Source: an uncultured Paracoccaceae bacterium (GTDB lineage Bacteria > Pseudomonadota > Alphaproteobacteria > Rhodobacterales > Rhodobacteraceae). From it: a DNA stretch of 51,328 bases. The position numbers and the translations under genes are program-made. Positions 27,164-35,780 of this stretch are shown one piece after another. Location of the stretch: NCBI GenBank assembly GCA_947311485.1, contig CAMZLM010000025.1, forward strand, positions 1-51,328, written 5' to 3'. How positions within the stretch are numbered: position 1 is the first letter of the stretch; each line of letters starts with the position of its first letter. The notes beneath the pieces were generated by a model. It saw nothing but the letters and a program-made list of their open reading frames with translations, did no database searches and was not told where the DNA came from.

Positions 27164-27461
27164 CGCAAACTCCGTTACCACTTACTCGCATTACAAACGC
27201 GCTATTACATTACAATCTCAGCCTGCATTCTATAGCAGCACATTCGGATAAGATTATGACGCTCCCCCCAGTTTTTAGAAAAAATTAACCTTTTTTCGCA
27301 TAAATTGCCTGAAAATTCACTTCAATGGCCGAATATCTGCCCCTGACGCAACTATCCTGCGGCAGCCACCCAGATGATTCGCCCTCTCTAACCGCGCTGA
27401 AAGCCTGTGTTGCAATGGAAAGGACTTGCCTTATAGTTGGCAAAAATCTGGGAGGAATAAC
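27164..27461. other. Divergent AT-rich promoter region
   Basis: It lies between the RTX-Hint gene and the rhodanese gene, transcribed in opposite directions. It contains A/T runs near 27275-27300 but no gene, and no operator I can name. Confidence 0.4.
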
Positions 27462-28058
27462 ATGAAACTGCTGAAAATAATCATCCTCGGTCTGGCCATT
27501 GGCCTGCCATCATTGGTGCTGGCGCAAAACAAACCGGTCGGGATCCGCCCCGACATTGCCTCTGTGGCCGTGGAAACCGAAACCGGTACCGTGGAAATCA
27601 GCCGTGTTCAGGACAACAAAAACCTAATCTCGCAGGACTGGGCCAAAACATCCCGCCCCTGCCCGCCGTTTTGCATTCAGCCGATGCAGGTGGCCGAGGG
27701 CGTCACCACCATCGGGGAACTGGAGCTGATGGAAATGCTGAAAGCCCCCGACACATTGGTTGTCGATGCGCGGCTGTATAAATGGTATGTATCCGGCACC
27801 ATCCCCGGCGCGATCCACATGCCCTATGGCGAAGTCGCCGACCGGCTGGAGGAACTCGGCTGTGAACCGGATTTTGATGGCTGGGATTGCAAACCCGCCA
27901 AAAAGGTCGCACTGTTTTGCAACGGAAACTGGTGCGGACAATCCCCCACGGCGATCCGCTCTATGTTGGCAGAAGGCTATCCCGCCGAAAAAATCTATTA
28001 CTACCGCGGCGGTATGCACGCATGGCGGATGCTGGGGCTAACCGTAGTGAAACCCTAA
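27462..28058 (+). CDS. Exported rhodanese-like protein
   Basis: A 198-residue protein with a signal peptide (1-21, ending VLAQ) and one rhodanese domain (~85-195). The active-site loop is FCNGNWCGQSP, with Cys153 at the normal sulfur-carrying position and a second Cys158 two turns on. VVDARLYKWYVSGTIPGAIHMP is the conserved rhodanese start. An extra pair, Cys67 and Cys71, sits in RPCPPFCIQPMQ ahead of the domain. A periplasmic role in sulfur or redox chemistry is likely, but the substrate is unknown. GGGAGG precedes the ATG. Confidence 0.85.
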   Translation: MKLLKIIILGLAIGLPSLVLAQNKPVGIRPDIASVAVETETGTVEISRVQDNKNLISQDWAKTSRPCPPFCIQPMQVAEGVTTIGELELMEMLKAPDTLVVDARLYKWYVSGTIPGAIHMPYGEVADRLEELGCEPDFDGWDCKPAKKVALFCNGNWCGQSPTAIRSMLAEGYPAEKIYYYRGGMHAWRMLGLTVVKP

Positions 28059-28099
28059 GGCGTAGGCTCACAAAGCCTTCACCTTAGGACTAAAGGCTT
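28054..28099. terminator. Competing hairpins after the rhodanese gene
   Basis: Two overlapping pairings are possible: CCTAAGG with CCTTAGG, and AAGCCTT with AAGGCTT. The region lies just past the rhodanese stop and converges on the cbiM 3' end. A terminator is likely; the mutually exclusive structures are noted, not interpreted. Confidence 0.45.
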
Positions 28100-28110
28100 A
28101 ACGCAAAACG

Positions 28111-28788
28111 CTAGGCTGCCTGATGCAGGCGTTTTTCGAACAGACCGCTGTCTTTGAAACGGTGCAGTATTTTTGCACCGGCCAAAACGGCCAGATCCAC
28201 CAATGGCTCCAGCAGAATCACGGCCATATAAGCCGCACCAAAGCTGGCCACATTGGCCAGATTTTCCGCACCGAACCCCTGACCGTAAAGCGCCCAGAAA
28301 GCCACCCACGCCACAATACCGCCCTGATAAGTGGTCGAAAGCGCAAGCGCCTGACGGTACTTGATGTCCTTATAGGCGACATTCGCCGGAATGATCCGCT
28401 TAGCCAGCAGGCTCATGGCAAACAACGGCACCAGCAGGGTTGTCACGTTGACCCCGTATTGCGGCAAATCAAAGGGCGCGAAAAACAGCCCCTGAATCAG
28501 CAGCCCCAGCATCAGACCGATGGCCGTCGGGGCCAAACCGAACAGCAGGAACAGGGTCGATCCCATGATCATGTGGACCTCTGACACACCAATGGCGTGA
28601 TGCGGCAATACTTCAAAAAACGAAAAGACCAGCGCGGTAGTCACAATGCTGCGGCCCGCAACCGAGGCCACACCATCGGCTTTCAGCGCGCCAAACGCCA
28701 TTTTCAAGGCCAGCGAAGCAGACCCCGCTGCGGTTGCATAGCCGAGCAACATTTTGCTGGCATCGATTACTCCGGGTTCAATATGCAT
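28111..28788 (-). CDS. cbiM: CbiM-type energy-coupling-factor permease
   Basis: A 225-residue inner-membrane protein with about six to seven hydrophobic helices, recognised as the CbiM/NikM-like substrate-capture component of ECF transporters (opening MHIEPGVIDASKMLLGYATA). The N-terminal His-containing MHI motif is the metal-binding feature. The ATG has GGGAGAGG ahead; an upstream in-frame start is disfavoured. A cobalamin riboswitch immediately upstream points to cobalt or corrinoid uptake. The usual partners CbiN, CbiQ and CbiO are not adjacent, so this is an orphan subunit here. Confidence 0.8.
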   Translation of the reverse strand: MHIEPGVIDASKMLLGYATAAGSASLALKMAFGALKADGVASVAGRSIVTTALVFSFFEVLPHHAIGVSEVHMIMGSTLFLLFGLAPTAIGLMLGLLIQGLFFAPFDLPQYGVNVTTLLVPLFAMSLLAKRIIPANVAYKDIKYRQALALSTTYQGGIVAWVAFWALYGQGFGAENLANVASFGAAYMAVILLEPLVDLAVLAGAKILHRFKDSGLFEKRLHQAA

Positions 28789-28895
28789 GGGTTTATCCTC
28801 TCCCATTTAGCCGCTGCACTTTCCCCGCGCAAACGACAGTTAAACGATACATTGAGAGGGGGAAAGGGAGTCGCGGCTCCGGTCATCGCCCCACG
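28789..28895 (-). promoter_or_regulatory. cbiM: cbiM leader with SD-sequestering potential
   Basis: On the minus strand this leader connects the riboswitch to the cbiM SD. CTTTCCCC at its 5' side can pair with GGGGAAAG nearer the gene (8 bp), and CCTCTC can pair with the GAGAGG inside the SD. These give mutually exclusive folds suited to translational control. Confidence 0.5.
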
Positions 28896-28899
28896 CAAT

Positions 28900-29110
28900 G
28901 CCACTCATCGTTACAGGCCGGTCTCCGGGCTTGTGCGGGGCCTTTGGGGCGAAGGGACGGCCTTCCCATACCAATGTGGCACAGTGGCATTATCATCCCG
29001 TATCCGCAGTTACCGTTGCGGGGGCAGCGCCGGAATCGTTTATTACAACACACCGGACTTCCCGTTTAATCCAGCCCCCTGATTGGGTCGGGCATGGACA
29101 CCTGAAACTG
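28900..29110 (-). promoter_or_regulatory. Cobalamin riboswitch
   Basis: On the minus strand the aptamer hallmarks are in order: GGTGTCC at the 5' end, GGGAAGTCCGGTG, the highly conserved GCTGCCCCCGCAACGGTAAC, then GATAATGCCACTG and the B12 box AAGCCCGGAGACCGGCCTG. The boundaries are approximate. It lies directly upstream of cbiM and should reduce its expression when adenosylcobalamin is abundant. Confidence 0.93.
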
Positions 29111-29150
29111 CACTTAGTTATCCCGGGATCCCCGGATACGTCAAGAGGAC

Positions 29151-29600
29151 CTATAGCCAGCGACGGGTTTTCTGGCAGTAAGTGGCGTATTGCAACCGAT
29201 AGGTTTCGCGCAGGTGTTTTTCCTCGCCCAGAATAAAGCGCTTTTCGATCACCCACATAAAAATCGGGATCAACGGCAGCGACAGCGCCGCATCCCAGTA
29301 CAGGATCATTCCGGCCAAAACCAACAAGTCCCCCAGATAAATCGGATTGCGGGACCGTTTGAAAATACCGGACTGGATAAAGGCGCTCGATTCCTTGCGC
29401 GGCACAAAGGTGGTTTTATGTTTATAAAACTCCACCAGCGCCAACAGCATCAACAACAGGCCAGCCCCAACCAGCAAGCCCCCCATGATAGGTGCCCAAA
29501 CCGGACCAAAGCTCAGATTCAGGGTAACGGTCTGTGTCTGCGCCCAGGCAATGCCCAGAAACGCCACGAGCCAAACAGGGGGGTAATCAAGATATTTCAT
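29151..29600 (-). CDS. Isoprenylcysteine methyltransferase-family membrane protein
   Basis: A 149-residue integral membrane protein with about four hydrophobic helices and the ICMT/PEMT-like motif SGIFKRSRNPIYLGDLLVLAG followed by EEKHLRETYRLQYATYC. It probably methylates a membrane-associated substrate using S-adenosylmethionine; the substrate is not identifiable. It is a single gene; the riboswitch region begins just beyond its stop. Confidence 0.85.
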   Translation of the reverse strand: MKYLDYPPVWLVAFLGIAWAQTQTVTLNLSFGPVWAPIMGGLLVGAGLLLMLLALVEFYKHKTTFVPRKESSAFIQSGIFKRSRNPIYLGDLLVLAGMILYWDAALSLPLIPIFMWVIEKRFILGEEKHLRETYRLQYATYCQKTRRWL

Positions 29601-29704
29601 AAATATGATATAGGCCTCTATTGTGGCCTCGCCAAGGCCCGTTTTGAACTGTTTTACGACAAGCCGGAAAGCAGGTCTGCATCTTCAATGCCATGATGAA
29701 AGAC

Positions 29705-29727
29705 ACTGCCGACGATAAAACGGCAGT
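29705..29727 (-). terminator. Possible terminator after the D,D-carboxypeptidase
   Basis: ACTGCCG pairs with CGGCAGT (7 bp, 9-nt loop) 17 nt past the stop of the upstream leftward gene. Only a short T stretch follows. Confidence 0.4.
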
Positions 29728-29743
29728 AGCTTCAACCATACAA

Positions 29744-31072
29744 TCAAGATCCCAATCGCACAGGAAAGCACTCCGCATGGCGCGCCTTAAGGCGGGCACA
29801 GGTCATGTTGGCCTCTGCCTGATTAAGCCCGACAAACCGCGCCCGATACCGCATGTCTCCGTGCACCATGGCATAATCAATACGCCGGTCGGATTGTTCC
29901 AATGTCCGCAATTCACGCAATGCCGTCTGTAACAGGGCCTTTTCCGCCCCCTGACGTGATGAAAAGGCCCCGACCTGAACCGCCCAATGGCGCCCCCCCG
30001 CAGAGGACACCCGTGTCACAACCCGCAAAACGGGCTGTTGTGCCCTGGCAACCTGAACCGGTTGGGGCTTTGGTTTTTTGCCGTCTTTAACCGCTTGCGC
30101 GATCGCCGCCTCGATAGCCTGGGTGTCCACTGTAGCCAGCTTTTGTTCCCGAGGCTTCGCCATTCGGTCCTTGGGGCGCAGGCTCTTGCCCACGGCTCCG
30201 TTCGTAGCAACTTTAATGGTTTTCGCCTTCACACCGCGTTGAAAGGGGATCGGTTTACGCACGGCAACATAGGTTGGTGACCGTTTGAACCCCATATCCA
30301 GCAACTCGGCGACACGCTTGTTACGCCAAGCAGAAGTACGCCCGCCAAAGACCGTGGCAATGACCCGCTTATCACCGCGATGGGCAGAAGCCACAAGGTT
30401 GAACCCCGCCGCATTGGTATAACCGGTTTTAATCCCGTCCGCCCCGCGATACGCGCCTAGCAATTTGCGATTGGTGTTGGCCACCTGTCGCACGCCCGCG
30501 TTGGTCGACTTACGTGAAAACAGGTTATAATACTGCGGGAAATCATAAAACAAATGTCGCCCCAGCGTGGTCATATCCCGCGCCGTGGACAAATGCCCCG
30601 AACGGGTCAACCCGTTGGCATTTTTAAAGGTGGTTTTGCTCATGCCCAAGGCCCGCGCTGTACGGGTCATACGTTTGGCAAATGCCGATTCCGATCCGGA
30701 AATCGCAATCCCCAGCGCGGTCGCTGCGTCATTGGCGGATTTCACGGCTGCGGCGCGTATCAGATAGCGTAACTTGATCTTCTGTCCTGCCCGGAGGCCA
30801 AGCTTCGATGGCGGTTCATTCGCGGCCTTGCGCGTGACCCTCACCATCGTGTCTAACGATATTTCCCCGTGCTTGATCGCATCAAACACCACATAAAGGG
30901 TCATCATTTTAGTCAGGGAAGCCGGATGCAATCGCGTATCCGCATTGCGTGAATGCAAGACCTTGCCGGTACGTGCATCAATCACCATGGCAGCATAGGG
31001 CGCAGCATAAGCCGCACTTGCCACAAAAAGAAATATCAGCGCGGTAAGCGCTCTAGCTGCTGCGAATCGCAT
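29744..31072 (-). CDS. D-alanyl-D-alanine carboxypeptidase with SPOR domain
   Basis: A 442-residue periplasmic class S11 penicillin-binding protein trimming peptidoglycan peptides. Signal peptide is at 1-23 (ending AAYA). Catalytic motifs are SLTK (Ser52, Lys55), SAN (from 112) and KTG (about 220). A basic, Lys/Pro-rich linker (~285-350) leads to a SPOR domain at the C-terminus (WAVQVGAFSSRQGAEKALLQ), which targets denuded septal glycan. GGAG precedes the ATG. The fusion is typical of alphaproteobacterial DacC-like proteins. Confidence 0.93.
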   Translation of the reverse strand: MRFAAARALTALIFLFVASAAYAAPYAAMVIDARTGKVLHSRNADTRLHPASLTKMMTLYVVFDAIKHGEISLDTMVRVTRKAANEPPSKLGLRAGQKIKLRYLIRAAAVKSANDAATALGIAISGSESAFAKRMTRTARALGMSKTTFKNANGLTRSGHLSTARDMTTLGRHLFYDFPQYYNLFSRKSTNAGVRQVANTNRKLLGAYRGADGIKTGYTNAAGFNLVASAHRGDKRVIATVFGGRTSAWRNKRVAELLDMGFKRSPTYVAVRKPIPFQRGVKAKTIKVATNGAVGKSLRPKDRMAKPREQKLATVDTQAIEAAIAQAVKDGKKPKPQPVQVARAQQPVLRVVTRVSSAGGRHWAVQVGAFSSRQGAEKALLQTALRELRTLEQSDRRIDYAMVHGDMRYRARFVGLNQAEANMTCARLKARHAECFPVRLGS

Positions 31073-31390
31073 CGGTTCTCCGACGTCTGTGGTTTTGCCT
31101 CTTGCCGCTTAAACGGTCATTATTGCTCAGCGTCCATACTAACACAGCTAAAAGAATGAGAAACCCCTTTATTTTCAATGATAAGCGGGGTGTCGCTGAA
31201 GCAACACAAAGCCAGATTATGGGGATTCCAGCCGGATAGCCACTAATTCTGGTGGTCAGACACAGCAAAAGCCGCCTGCGCGTTCATGGTCCCTTGATTT
31301 CTCGGCTCTTTTTTCTTACCACCAGAACGCTATATCTACGGCACCACCTTGACCAACCACTGGCACCCAATGACCCTTAACATTACATCC
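31073..31390. other. Divergent intergenic region, no gene called
   Basis: It lies between the leftward carboxypeptidase gene and rightward clpS. Open frames here lack an SD and family character. I see no RNA gene or clear operator. Both promoters are expected inside it. Confidence 0.4.
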
Positions 31391-31711
31391 ATGGCCGATA
31401 AAGACGACGATCACGACAGTGACGTGGCGCTGGCAACCAAACCCAAGCCCAAGACACAGCGCCCCCCCATGTACAAAGTAATGTTGTTGAACGACGACTA
31501 TACGCCGATGGAATTTGTGGTCATCATTTTGCAAAAATTCTTTGGGATCAATAATGACCAGGCGATCGAACTGATGTTAACCGTCCACAAAAAGGGGCTT
31601 GCAGTCGTTGGAGTGTTTAGCCATGAAATCGCCGAAACCAAAGTGGCGCAGGTGATGGATTTTGCCCGCAAACACCAACACCCCCTGCAATGTACCATGG
31701 AAAAAGAATAA
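31391..31711 (+). CDS. clpS: ATP-dependent Clp protease adaptor ClpS
   Basis: A 106-residue adaptor that feeds N-degron substrates to ClpAP. The conserved core is [19 protein letters not shown] followed by [20 protein letters not shown], with the His of VHKKG in the expected place. The N-terminal extension is acidic ([11 protein letters not shown]), as in relatives. The ATG at 31370 is an alternative start; neither has a strong SD. It sits four nt upstream of rsmC, so the two are probably co-transcribed. clpA is not in the window. Confidence 0.92.
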   Translation: MADKDDDHDSDVALATKPKPKTQRPPMYKVMLLNDDYTPMEFVVIILQKFFGINNDQAIELMLTVHKKGLAVVGVFSHEIAETKVAQVMDFARKHQHPLQCTMEKE

Positions 31712-31715
31712 CCCC

Positions 31716-32720
31716 ATGTCCCAGAATGACCGCCTGTCCCTGCCGTTCACAAACGGTTCCATTGACGTTGCCGACATGGGGGCCACGCTGGTACTGCGCG
31801 CGCGGCCCAGCCCGGCCTATGCCTTGTTTGATCGCCAAAAAATCTTTTGCCGGCAGGCATTTTACCCGACGTATCAACAGCTTGCCAATGCCGGCTTTGC
31901 AATGGATCGCCCGCTGCCCGACGAATTTACCCACGCCATTGTCCATATCACCCGCGCACGTGATGAAACCCGCGCCCTGATCGCCAAGGCCTATACCGCC
32001 CTTGTCCCGAATGGTGTGTTGATCGTGGATGGCGACAAAACAGATGGCATCGAAAGCCACCTGAAGGCAGTCAAAAAACTGCTGCCCGTCACCGCTGTGC
32101 TGTCCAAATCCCATGGCAAGGTGTTCTGGCTGACCAAAACCGGCACCCCTGCCGCCCTGACAGATTGGCTTGCCGCCCATGAACCGGTGCAAATCACCGA
32201 CGGGTATTACACCCGCGCCGGTGTATTCAGTGCTGACAAAATCGACAAAGGTTCCGCACAACTTGTGCCTTTTCTGACAGGAAAACTCAAAGGAAACGGC
32301 GCAGACCTCGGCGCGGGCTGGGGGTACCTCTCCAAACAGGTGCTGGCCGCCAACCCCGCCATCATCTCGCTTGACCTGATCGAGGCCGACCGTCACGCGC
32401 TCGATTGCGCACGCCTGAATTTATCCGATGAACGCGCCGTTTTCCACTGGTCCGATGCCCTGACCCATGCCGCCAAAACCCCGCTGGATTTCGTGGTGAT
32501 GAACCCGCCCTTCCATCAATCCCGCAAGGCCGACCCCGCCCTTGGTCAACAGTTCATCGCCGCTGCCGCCAAGCTGTTAAAACCGAACGGCAGCCTCTAT
32601 ATGGTTGCCAACCGGCAACTGGCCTACGAAGCCACGCTTGAGGAAAATTTCCGCCATGTGGAACGGCTCGACCAGAACACCCAGTTCAAATGTATCTGGG
32701 CACGTAAACCTAAACACTAG
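31716..32720 (+). CDS. rsmC: 16S rRNA G1207 methyltransferase-like protein (RsmC)
   Basis: A 334-residue class I S-adenosylmethionine methyltransferase with the RsmC two-lobe layout: a degenerate N-terminal lobe (~1-165) and a catalytic C-terminal lobe. The SAM loop is GADLGAGWGYLS and the catalytic motif is VVMNPPFH, the N-P-P-F signature for N-methylation of a base. It probably methylates a guanine of 16S rRNA. The SD is weak, so translation may be coupled to clpS four nt upstream. Confidence 0.88.
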   Translation: MSQNDRLSLPFTNGSIDVADMGATLVLRARPSPAYALFDRQKIFCRQAFYPTYQQLANAGFAMDRPLPDEFTHAIVHITRARDETRALIAKAYTALVPNGVLIVDGDKTDGIESHLKAVKKLLPVTAVLSKSHGKVFWLTKTGTPAALTDWLAAHEPVQITDGYYTRAGVFSADKIDKGSAQLVPFLTGKLKGNGADLGAGWGYLSKQVLAANPAIISLDLIEADRHALDCARLNLSDERAVFHWSDALTHAAKTPLDFVVMNPPFHQSRKADPALGQQFIAAAAKLLKPNGSLYMVANRQLAYEATLEENFRHVERLDQNTQFKCIWARKPKH

Positions 32721-32776
32721 GTCGCCTTGAGGTTTTCGCCTATTATCCACCAGAATCGCCCGTAAGGAACTAGAAT

Positions 32777-33577
32777 ATGTCATTTTCCATCGAAGGAAAA
32801 ACCGCGATCATCACTGGCGCGGCCAACGGTATCGGGCTGGAAATCGCCCGCCATTTTTCCGATCAGGGCGCGAATGTGATGCTGGTCGATATGGACGAAG
32901 ACAAACTCCAGACCGAAGCCGCCGCCATCTCCGGTGACGGGTCCAATGTCCGCAGCTTTTCCGGCGATCTGCGTCAACGCCTGACCATCGCCAATCTGCT
33001 ATCCGCAACGCTTGATGCCTTTGATCGCGTCGATATTCTGATCAACGCCTCACGTCAGGTCCTCGCAACCAATCCTTTGGACCCCAAAGAAGACGGTTTC
33101 GAACTCCTGTTTCAACAAAATGTGCTGGCCAATTTGCGTGTTACCCAAACCATCGCTGCCCGCATGATCAAACAAGCCAAGGAGGACGCCACCACCGTTG
33201 GTTCTATCGTCAACCTGTCCTCGATTGCCTCTGAACGCACGCATCCCGAACTGCTATCCTATTCCGTCGCCTGCGCCGCCCTGAACCAGCTCACCCGCTC
33301 GCTGGCCGTGTCGCTCGCGGAAAAACGTATTCGCGTCAATGCCATTGCCATCGGGTCCGTCATGAGCGCCAGCCTACAAACCCGCCTCAAAGACGATCCC
33401 GAAACTCGCGAGGCCATGACCGCCGTCACGCCCATGGGCCGCATCGCCGACGCCAGCGAAATTGCCGAAGTCGCCCAATTCCTGTCATCCGACAGCTCCG
33501 GTTTCATCACCGGCCAAGTCATCACCGTAGACGGTGGCCGCACCCTGATCGATCCGCTAGACACCGCCGTTCATTAA
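32777..33577 (+). CDS. SDR-family protein with altered active site
   Basis: A 266-residue short-chain dehydrogenase/reductase fold. The N-terminal cofactor motif is TGAANGIGLEIA. The mid-sequence INASRQV replaces the usual NNAG-like element. Catalytic Ser is in NLSSIAS and Tyr162 is in the helix, but the residue four after it is Cys166 where SDRs have Lys (Y-S-V-A-C). Normal reductase activity may be lost or changed. AAGGA precedes the ATG. It follows rsmC by 56 nt in the same direction and ends before a triple hairpin. Confidence 0.82.
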   Translation: MSFSIEGKTAIITGAANGIGLEIARHFSDQGANVMLVDMDEDKLQTEAAAISGDGSNVRSFSGDLRQRLTIANLLSATLDAFDRVDILINASRQVLATNPLDPKEDGFELLFQQNVLANLRVTQTIAARMIKQAKEDATTVGSIVNLSSIASERTHPELLSYSVACAALNQLTRSLAVSLAEKRIRVNAIAIGSVMSASLQTRLKDDPETREAMTAVTPMGRIADASEIAEVAQFLSSDSSGFITGQVITVDGGRTLIDPLDTAVH

Positions 33578-33590
33578 AATCCATTTTCTT

Positions 33591-33605
33591 GAAATATCCC
33601 GGGGG
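33591..33605 (+). repeat. 3'-flank repeat motif, copy 2
   Basis: GAAATATCCCGGGGG sits 13 nt past the SDR stop and leads into the three hairpins, matching the arrangement after adenosine kinase. Confidence 0.5.
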
Positions 33606-33653
33606 AAGGCCCAACGGGCCTTGGGGGCAGCGCCCCCATGGCGCGAAAGCGCC
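33606..33653. repeat. Triple-hairpin element between convergent genes
   Basis: Three perfect hairpins in tandem: AAGGCCC-AAC-GGGCCTT, TGGGGGC-AGC-GCCCCCA, and GGCGC-GAAA-GCGCC. They lie between the SDR and HIT stops and probably terminate transcription from both sides. The first two match the layout downstream of adenosine kinase. Confidence 0.7.
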
Positions 33654-33666
33654 TTGGCGATGCAAC

Positions 33667-34047
33667 TCATGCCGGGTTCAGCATCCGCCCCAACCCGCGA
33701 CCGCCCAGAATATGCACATGCAAATGCGGCACATCCTGCACCCCGTCCGCGCCAGCATTGGCAATCAAGCGATACCCCGTATCCCCATCACCCGGGCTCA
33801 CGTTTTCCATACGGCACACCTGCCCGATCATCCGGTTAAACCCGATAATTTCCGCATCCGATGCTTCTTGGGCAAAATGGTCGTAATTCACATAGGCCCC
33901 CTTCGGGATCACCAATACATGCACAGGGGCCTGAGGCATAATATCGCGAAATGCCAGCGCGTGTTCTGTTTCCAGAACTGTATCATTCGGGATCTCTCCG
34001 CGCAGAATTTTGGCAAAGATATTCTCGGGGTCATAGGTATAGCTCAT
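33667..34047 (-). CDS. HIT-family nucleotide hydrolase/transferase
   Basis: A 126-residue histidine-triad protein with HLHVHILGG near the C-terminus; the middle His is the nucleophile. The N-terminal block YDPENIFAKILRGEIPNDTVLETE is typical of Hint-like purine nucleoside phosphoramidases. GAGGACATC precedes the ATG, and the longer upstream frame lies inside the glycosyltransferase gene. It follows that gene with a 7-nt gap, so the two form an operon. Confidence 0.92.
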   Translation of the reverse strand: MSYTYDPENIFAKILRGEIPNDTVLETEHALAFRDIMPQAPVHVLVIPKGAYVNYDHFAQEASDAEIIGFNRMIGQVCRMENVSPGDGDTGYRLIANAGADGVQDVPHLHVHILGGRGLGRMLNPA

Positions 34048-34054
34048 GATGTCC

Positions 34055-35629
34055 TCAGTCGGCAAAAAGATAGGGCGTGGCGGCAATTTGATAGGCCTGA
34101 TCGTCCGGAATGCCCAAAAAATCCCCAATCTGACGGGTGTTTTCCTCCGGTGAATTTTGATCCGACACAGCAAAGAAATGTCGAAAACCCCGATCTCTCA
34201 GGCGGTTACTCTCGAATTTGAAATCCATCTTGATCGTGGGCACAATCCGCCGAAGCGTATCCGCCGAACTGTTTTCCCCGGCCAGACCGGTCCGGATGGC
34301 GTGCCCCACCAAATAGTCATCGGTGAAGCTACAAGCCAGATCCAGAACCCGCAGGGAACACCGGTCAGCGTTAAAATCATCCAGCAAGTCAATGTTTGCC
34401 GGATCCACACAAATCATCAAGCGATCCTTGTTGTGATATTCAAAAATCAACCGCATCACCGCGCGCCGATGGCGTGTGCGTTTTTTCAGGGTGCTTTCAA
34501 TCCCCCCTAAATGCGGCAACTCGGTATCCTCTTCGTCGAACAGATATGCCAACCCGCCAATGCCCGTAACCTGTTCTGCAGCATGTAAAAAACGCTTGGC
34601 CACATGCCATTTTTTGCACACCAGAACCAGCAGTTCCCGTTCCCGCCCAACGCTGGCCTCCCGTACCCAGAACCGATCCGCAAACCGACGCCCGTGCCGC
34701 CCCCTTGTGGTCAGGAAGTCATACAGTGTGCGGCCTTCGTCGGTGATGTTCAACGCAACATCGCCCCCTGCATACAGCGTCGAGAGCTTTTCCTTCAGTT
34801 CCAACGCATGCGAGGAAATTTTACGAGCAAACAGGGAATCCTGTGCCAGCAGGAAATCATACTGGTCATTAAAAAAGGTCGCAGGCATACCGTAGTCGGA
34901 AAAAATCAAAAATGTCAGCGTGCGATTCACCACTTCGGATTTGGGAACCAGATGCAGGACCAGCGTTTGAAAAAACGTCTCGTCGGGAATCCATGTGGTT
35001 TTGAAAAACCGCACGATATCGCGGCGATCAGCGACAAATTTCAAAATAGCCTCGACCGTACGCCGGCGTAAGCACCACCATTGCGACCCTATTTTAATGT
35101 CCAGATCCTTGGGGATCGGACGGCTAAGCTTAAGCGCCTTTTGCAGGCGGTAGGACCCATAAAACAGGGTTTTATGGGTGCGTTCGTTGAACCAGTGGCG
35201 ATAAAACAACCGGTCTTTTTTCATTCCCGTTTTGATCCAGTCGGACTCAAAGAAGTCATTGTGTTCAATAAAATCCTGATCGCTTTCATCCAGAAACCTG
35301 TGTGTATAGCTGGCCGGTTTAACCGCCATGCAATCCCCCGAAACCATGTAAAAATGCGTGGCATCAGGAAAGGCCGATTCTGCGGCCCGCATTGCATTCA
35401 GCGACCCCTGCACCAGCGACCATTCCCCCCAGCCACATTTTACCCGCTTGGCAAAACACACATTCGCATTACCTCGCAGAGCTTCGCGTATTTTGGCGTA
35501 ATCCTCTGCGCTGGCACTGGCGTCAAAGTGGATCGAGATACAATCGCCAGCCGCCGTCAGGCCCTCGGCTTGACGGACAACGGCCTTGGGGTCTTTGTGA
35601 CACAAGAGGATATAGGCAATTTTTGCCAT
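34055..35629 (-). CDS. Beta-1,6-N-acetylglucosaminyltransferase-like glycosyltransferase
   Basis: A 524-residue protein whose N-terminal ~270 residues match core-2/I-branching glycosyltransferases (family GT14): AYILLCHKDP, IHFDASA, CGWGEWSLVQGSLNAMR, FYMVSGDCMAV and WIPDETFFQT are all recognisable. The C-terminal ~250 residues are a second region (DUF5928 type in my recollection) of unknown function, ending with TIKMDFKFESNR. There is no signal peptide or membrane anchor. It shares a ~150-nt divergent promoter region with a sulfotransferase, suggesting surface glycan synthesis. Confidence 0.8.
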   Translation of the reverse strand: MAKIAYILLCHKDPKAVVRQAEGLTAAGDCISIHFDASASAEDYAKIREALRGNANVCFAKRVKCGWGEWSLVQGSLNAMRAAESAFPDATHFYMVSGDCMAVKPASYTHRFLDESDQDFIEHNDFFESDWIKTGMKKDRLFYRHWFNERTHKTLFYGSYRLQKALKLSRPIPKDLDIKIGSQWWCLRRRTVEAILKFVADRRDIVRFFKTTWIPDETFFQTLVLHLVPKSEVVNRTLTFLIFSDYGMPATFFNDQYDFLLAQDSLFARKISSHALELKEKLSTLYAGGDVALNITDEGRTLYDFLTTRGRHGRRFADRFWVREASVGRERELLVLVCKKWHVAKRFLHAAEQVTGIGGLAYLFDEEDTELPHLGGIESTLKKRTRHRRAVMRLIFEYHNKDRLMICVDPANIDLLDDFNADRCSLRVLDLACSFTDDYLVGHAIRTGLAGENSSADTLRRIVPTIKMDFKFESNRLRDRGFRHFFAVSDQNSPEENTRQIGDFLGIPDDQAYQIAATPYLFAD

Positions 35630-35780
35630 GGTTTACTGCTCTGCCTTAGTTCTTTGTCACAGTTTATCCTTTATCAGGGGCGTACGAAACAGTTTTTCTT
35701 GGCTTAGATGCCACAAGACGATAGATCAGACCCAACAGGAATATTGCGATAGGAAAATCGCGCGCTCAGGAGGATGCGAA

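Noticed and set aside
29587-29799. 70-residue minus-strand ORF between the ICMT and carboxypeptidase genes
   Set aside because: Overlaps the 3' end of the carboxypeptidase gene in another frame, lacks an SD, and shows no conserved pattern.
31053-31268. 71-residue minus-strand ORF upstream of the carboxypeptidase gene
   Set aside because: No SD, overlaps the gene's signal-peptide region in another frame, and lacks conserved composition.
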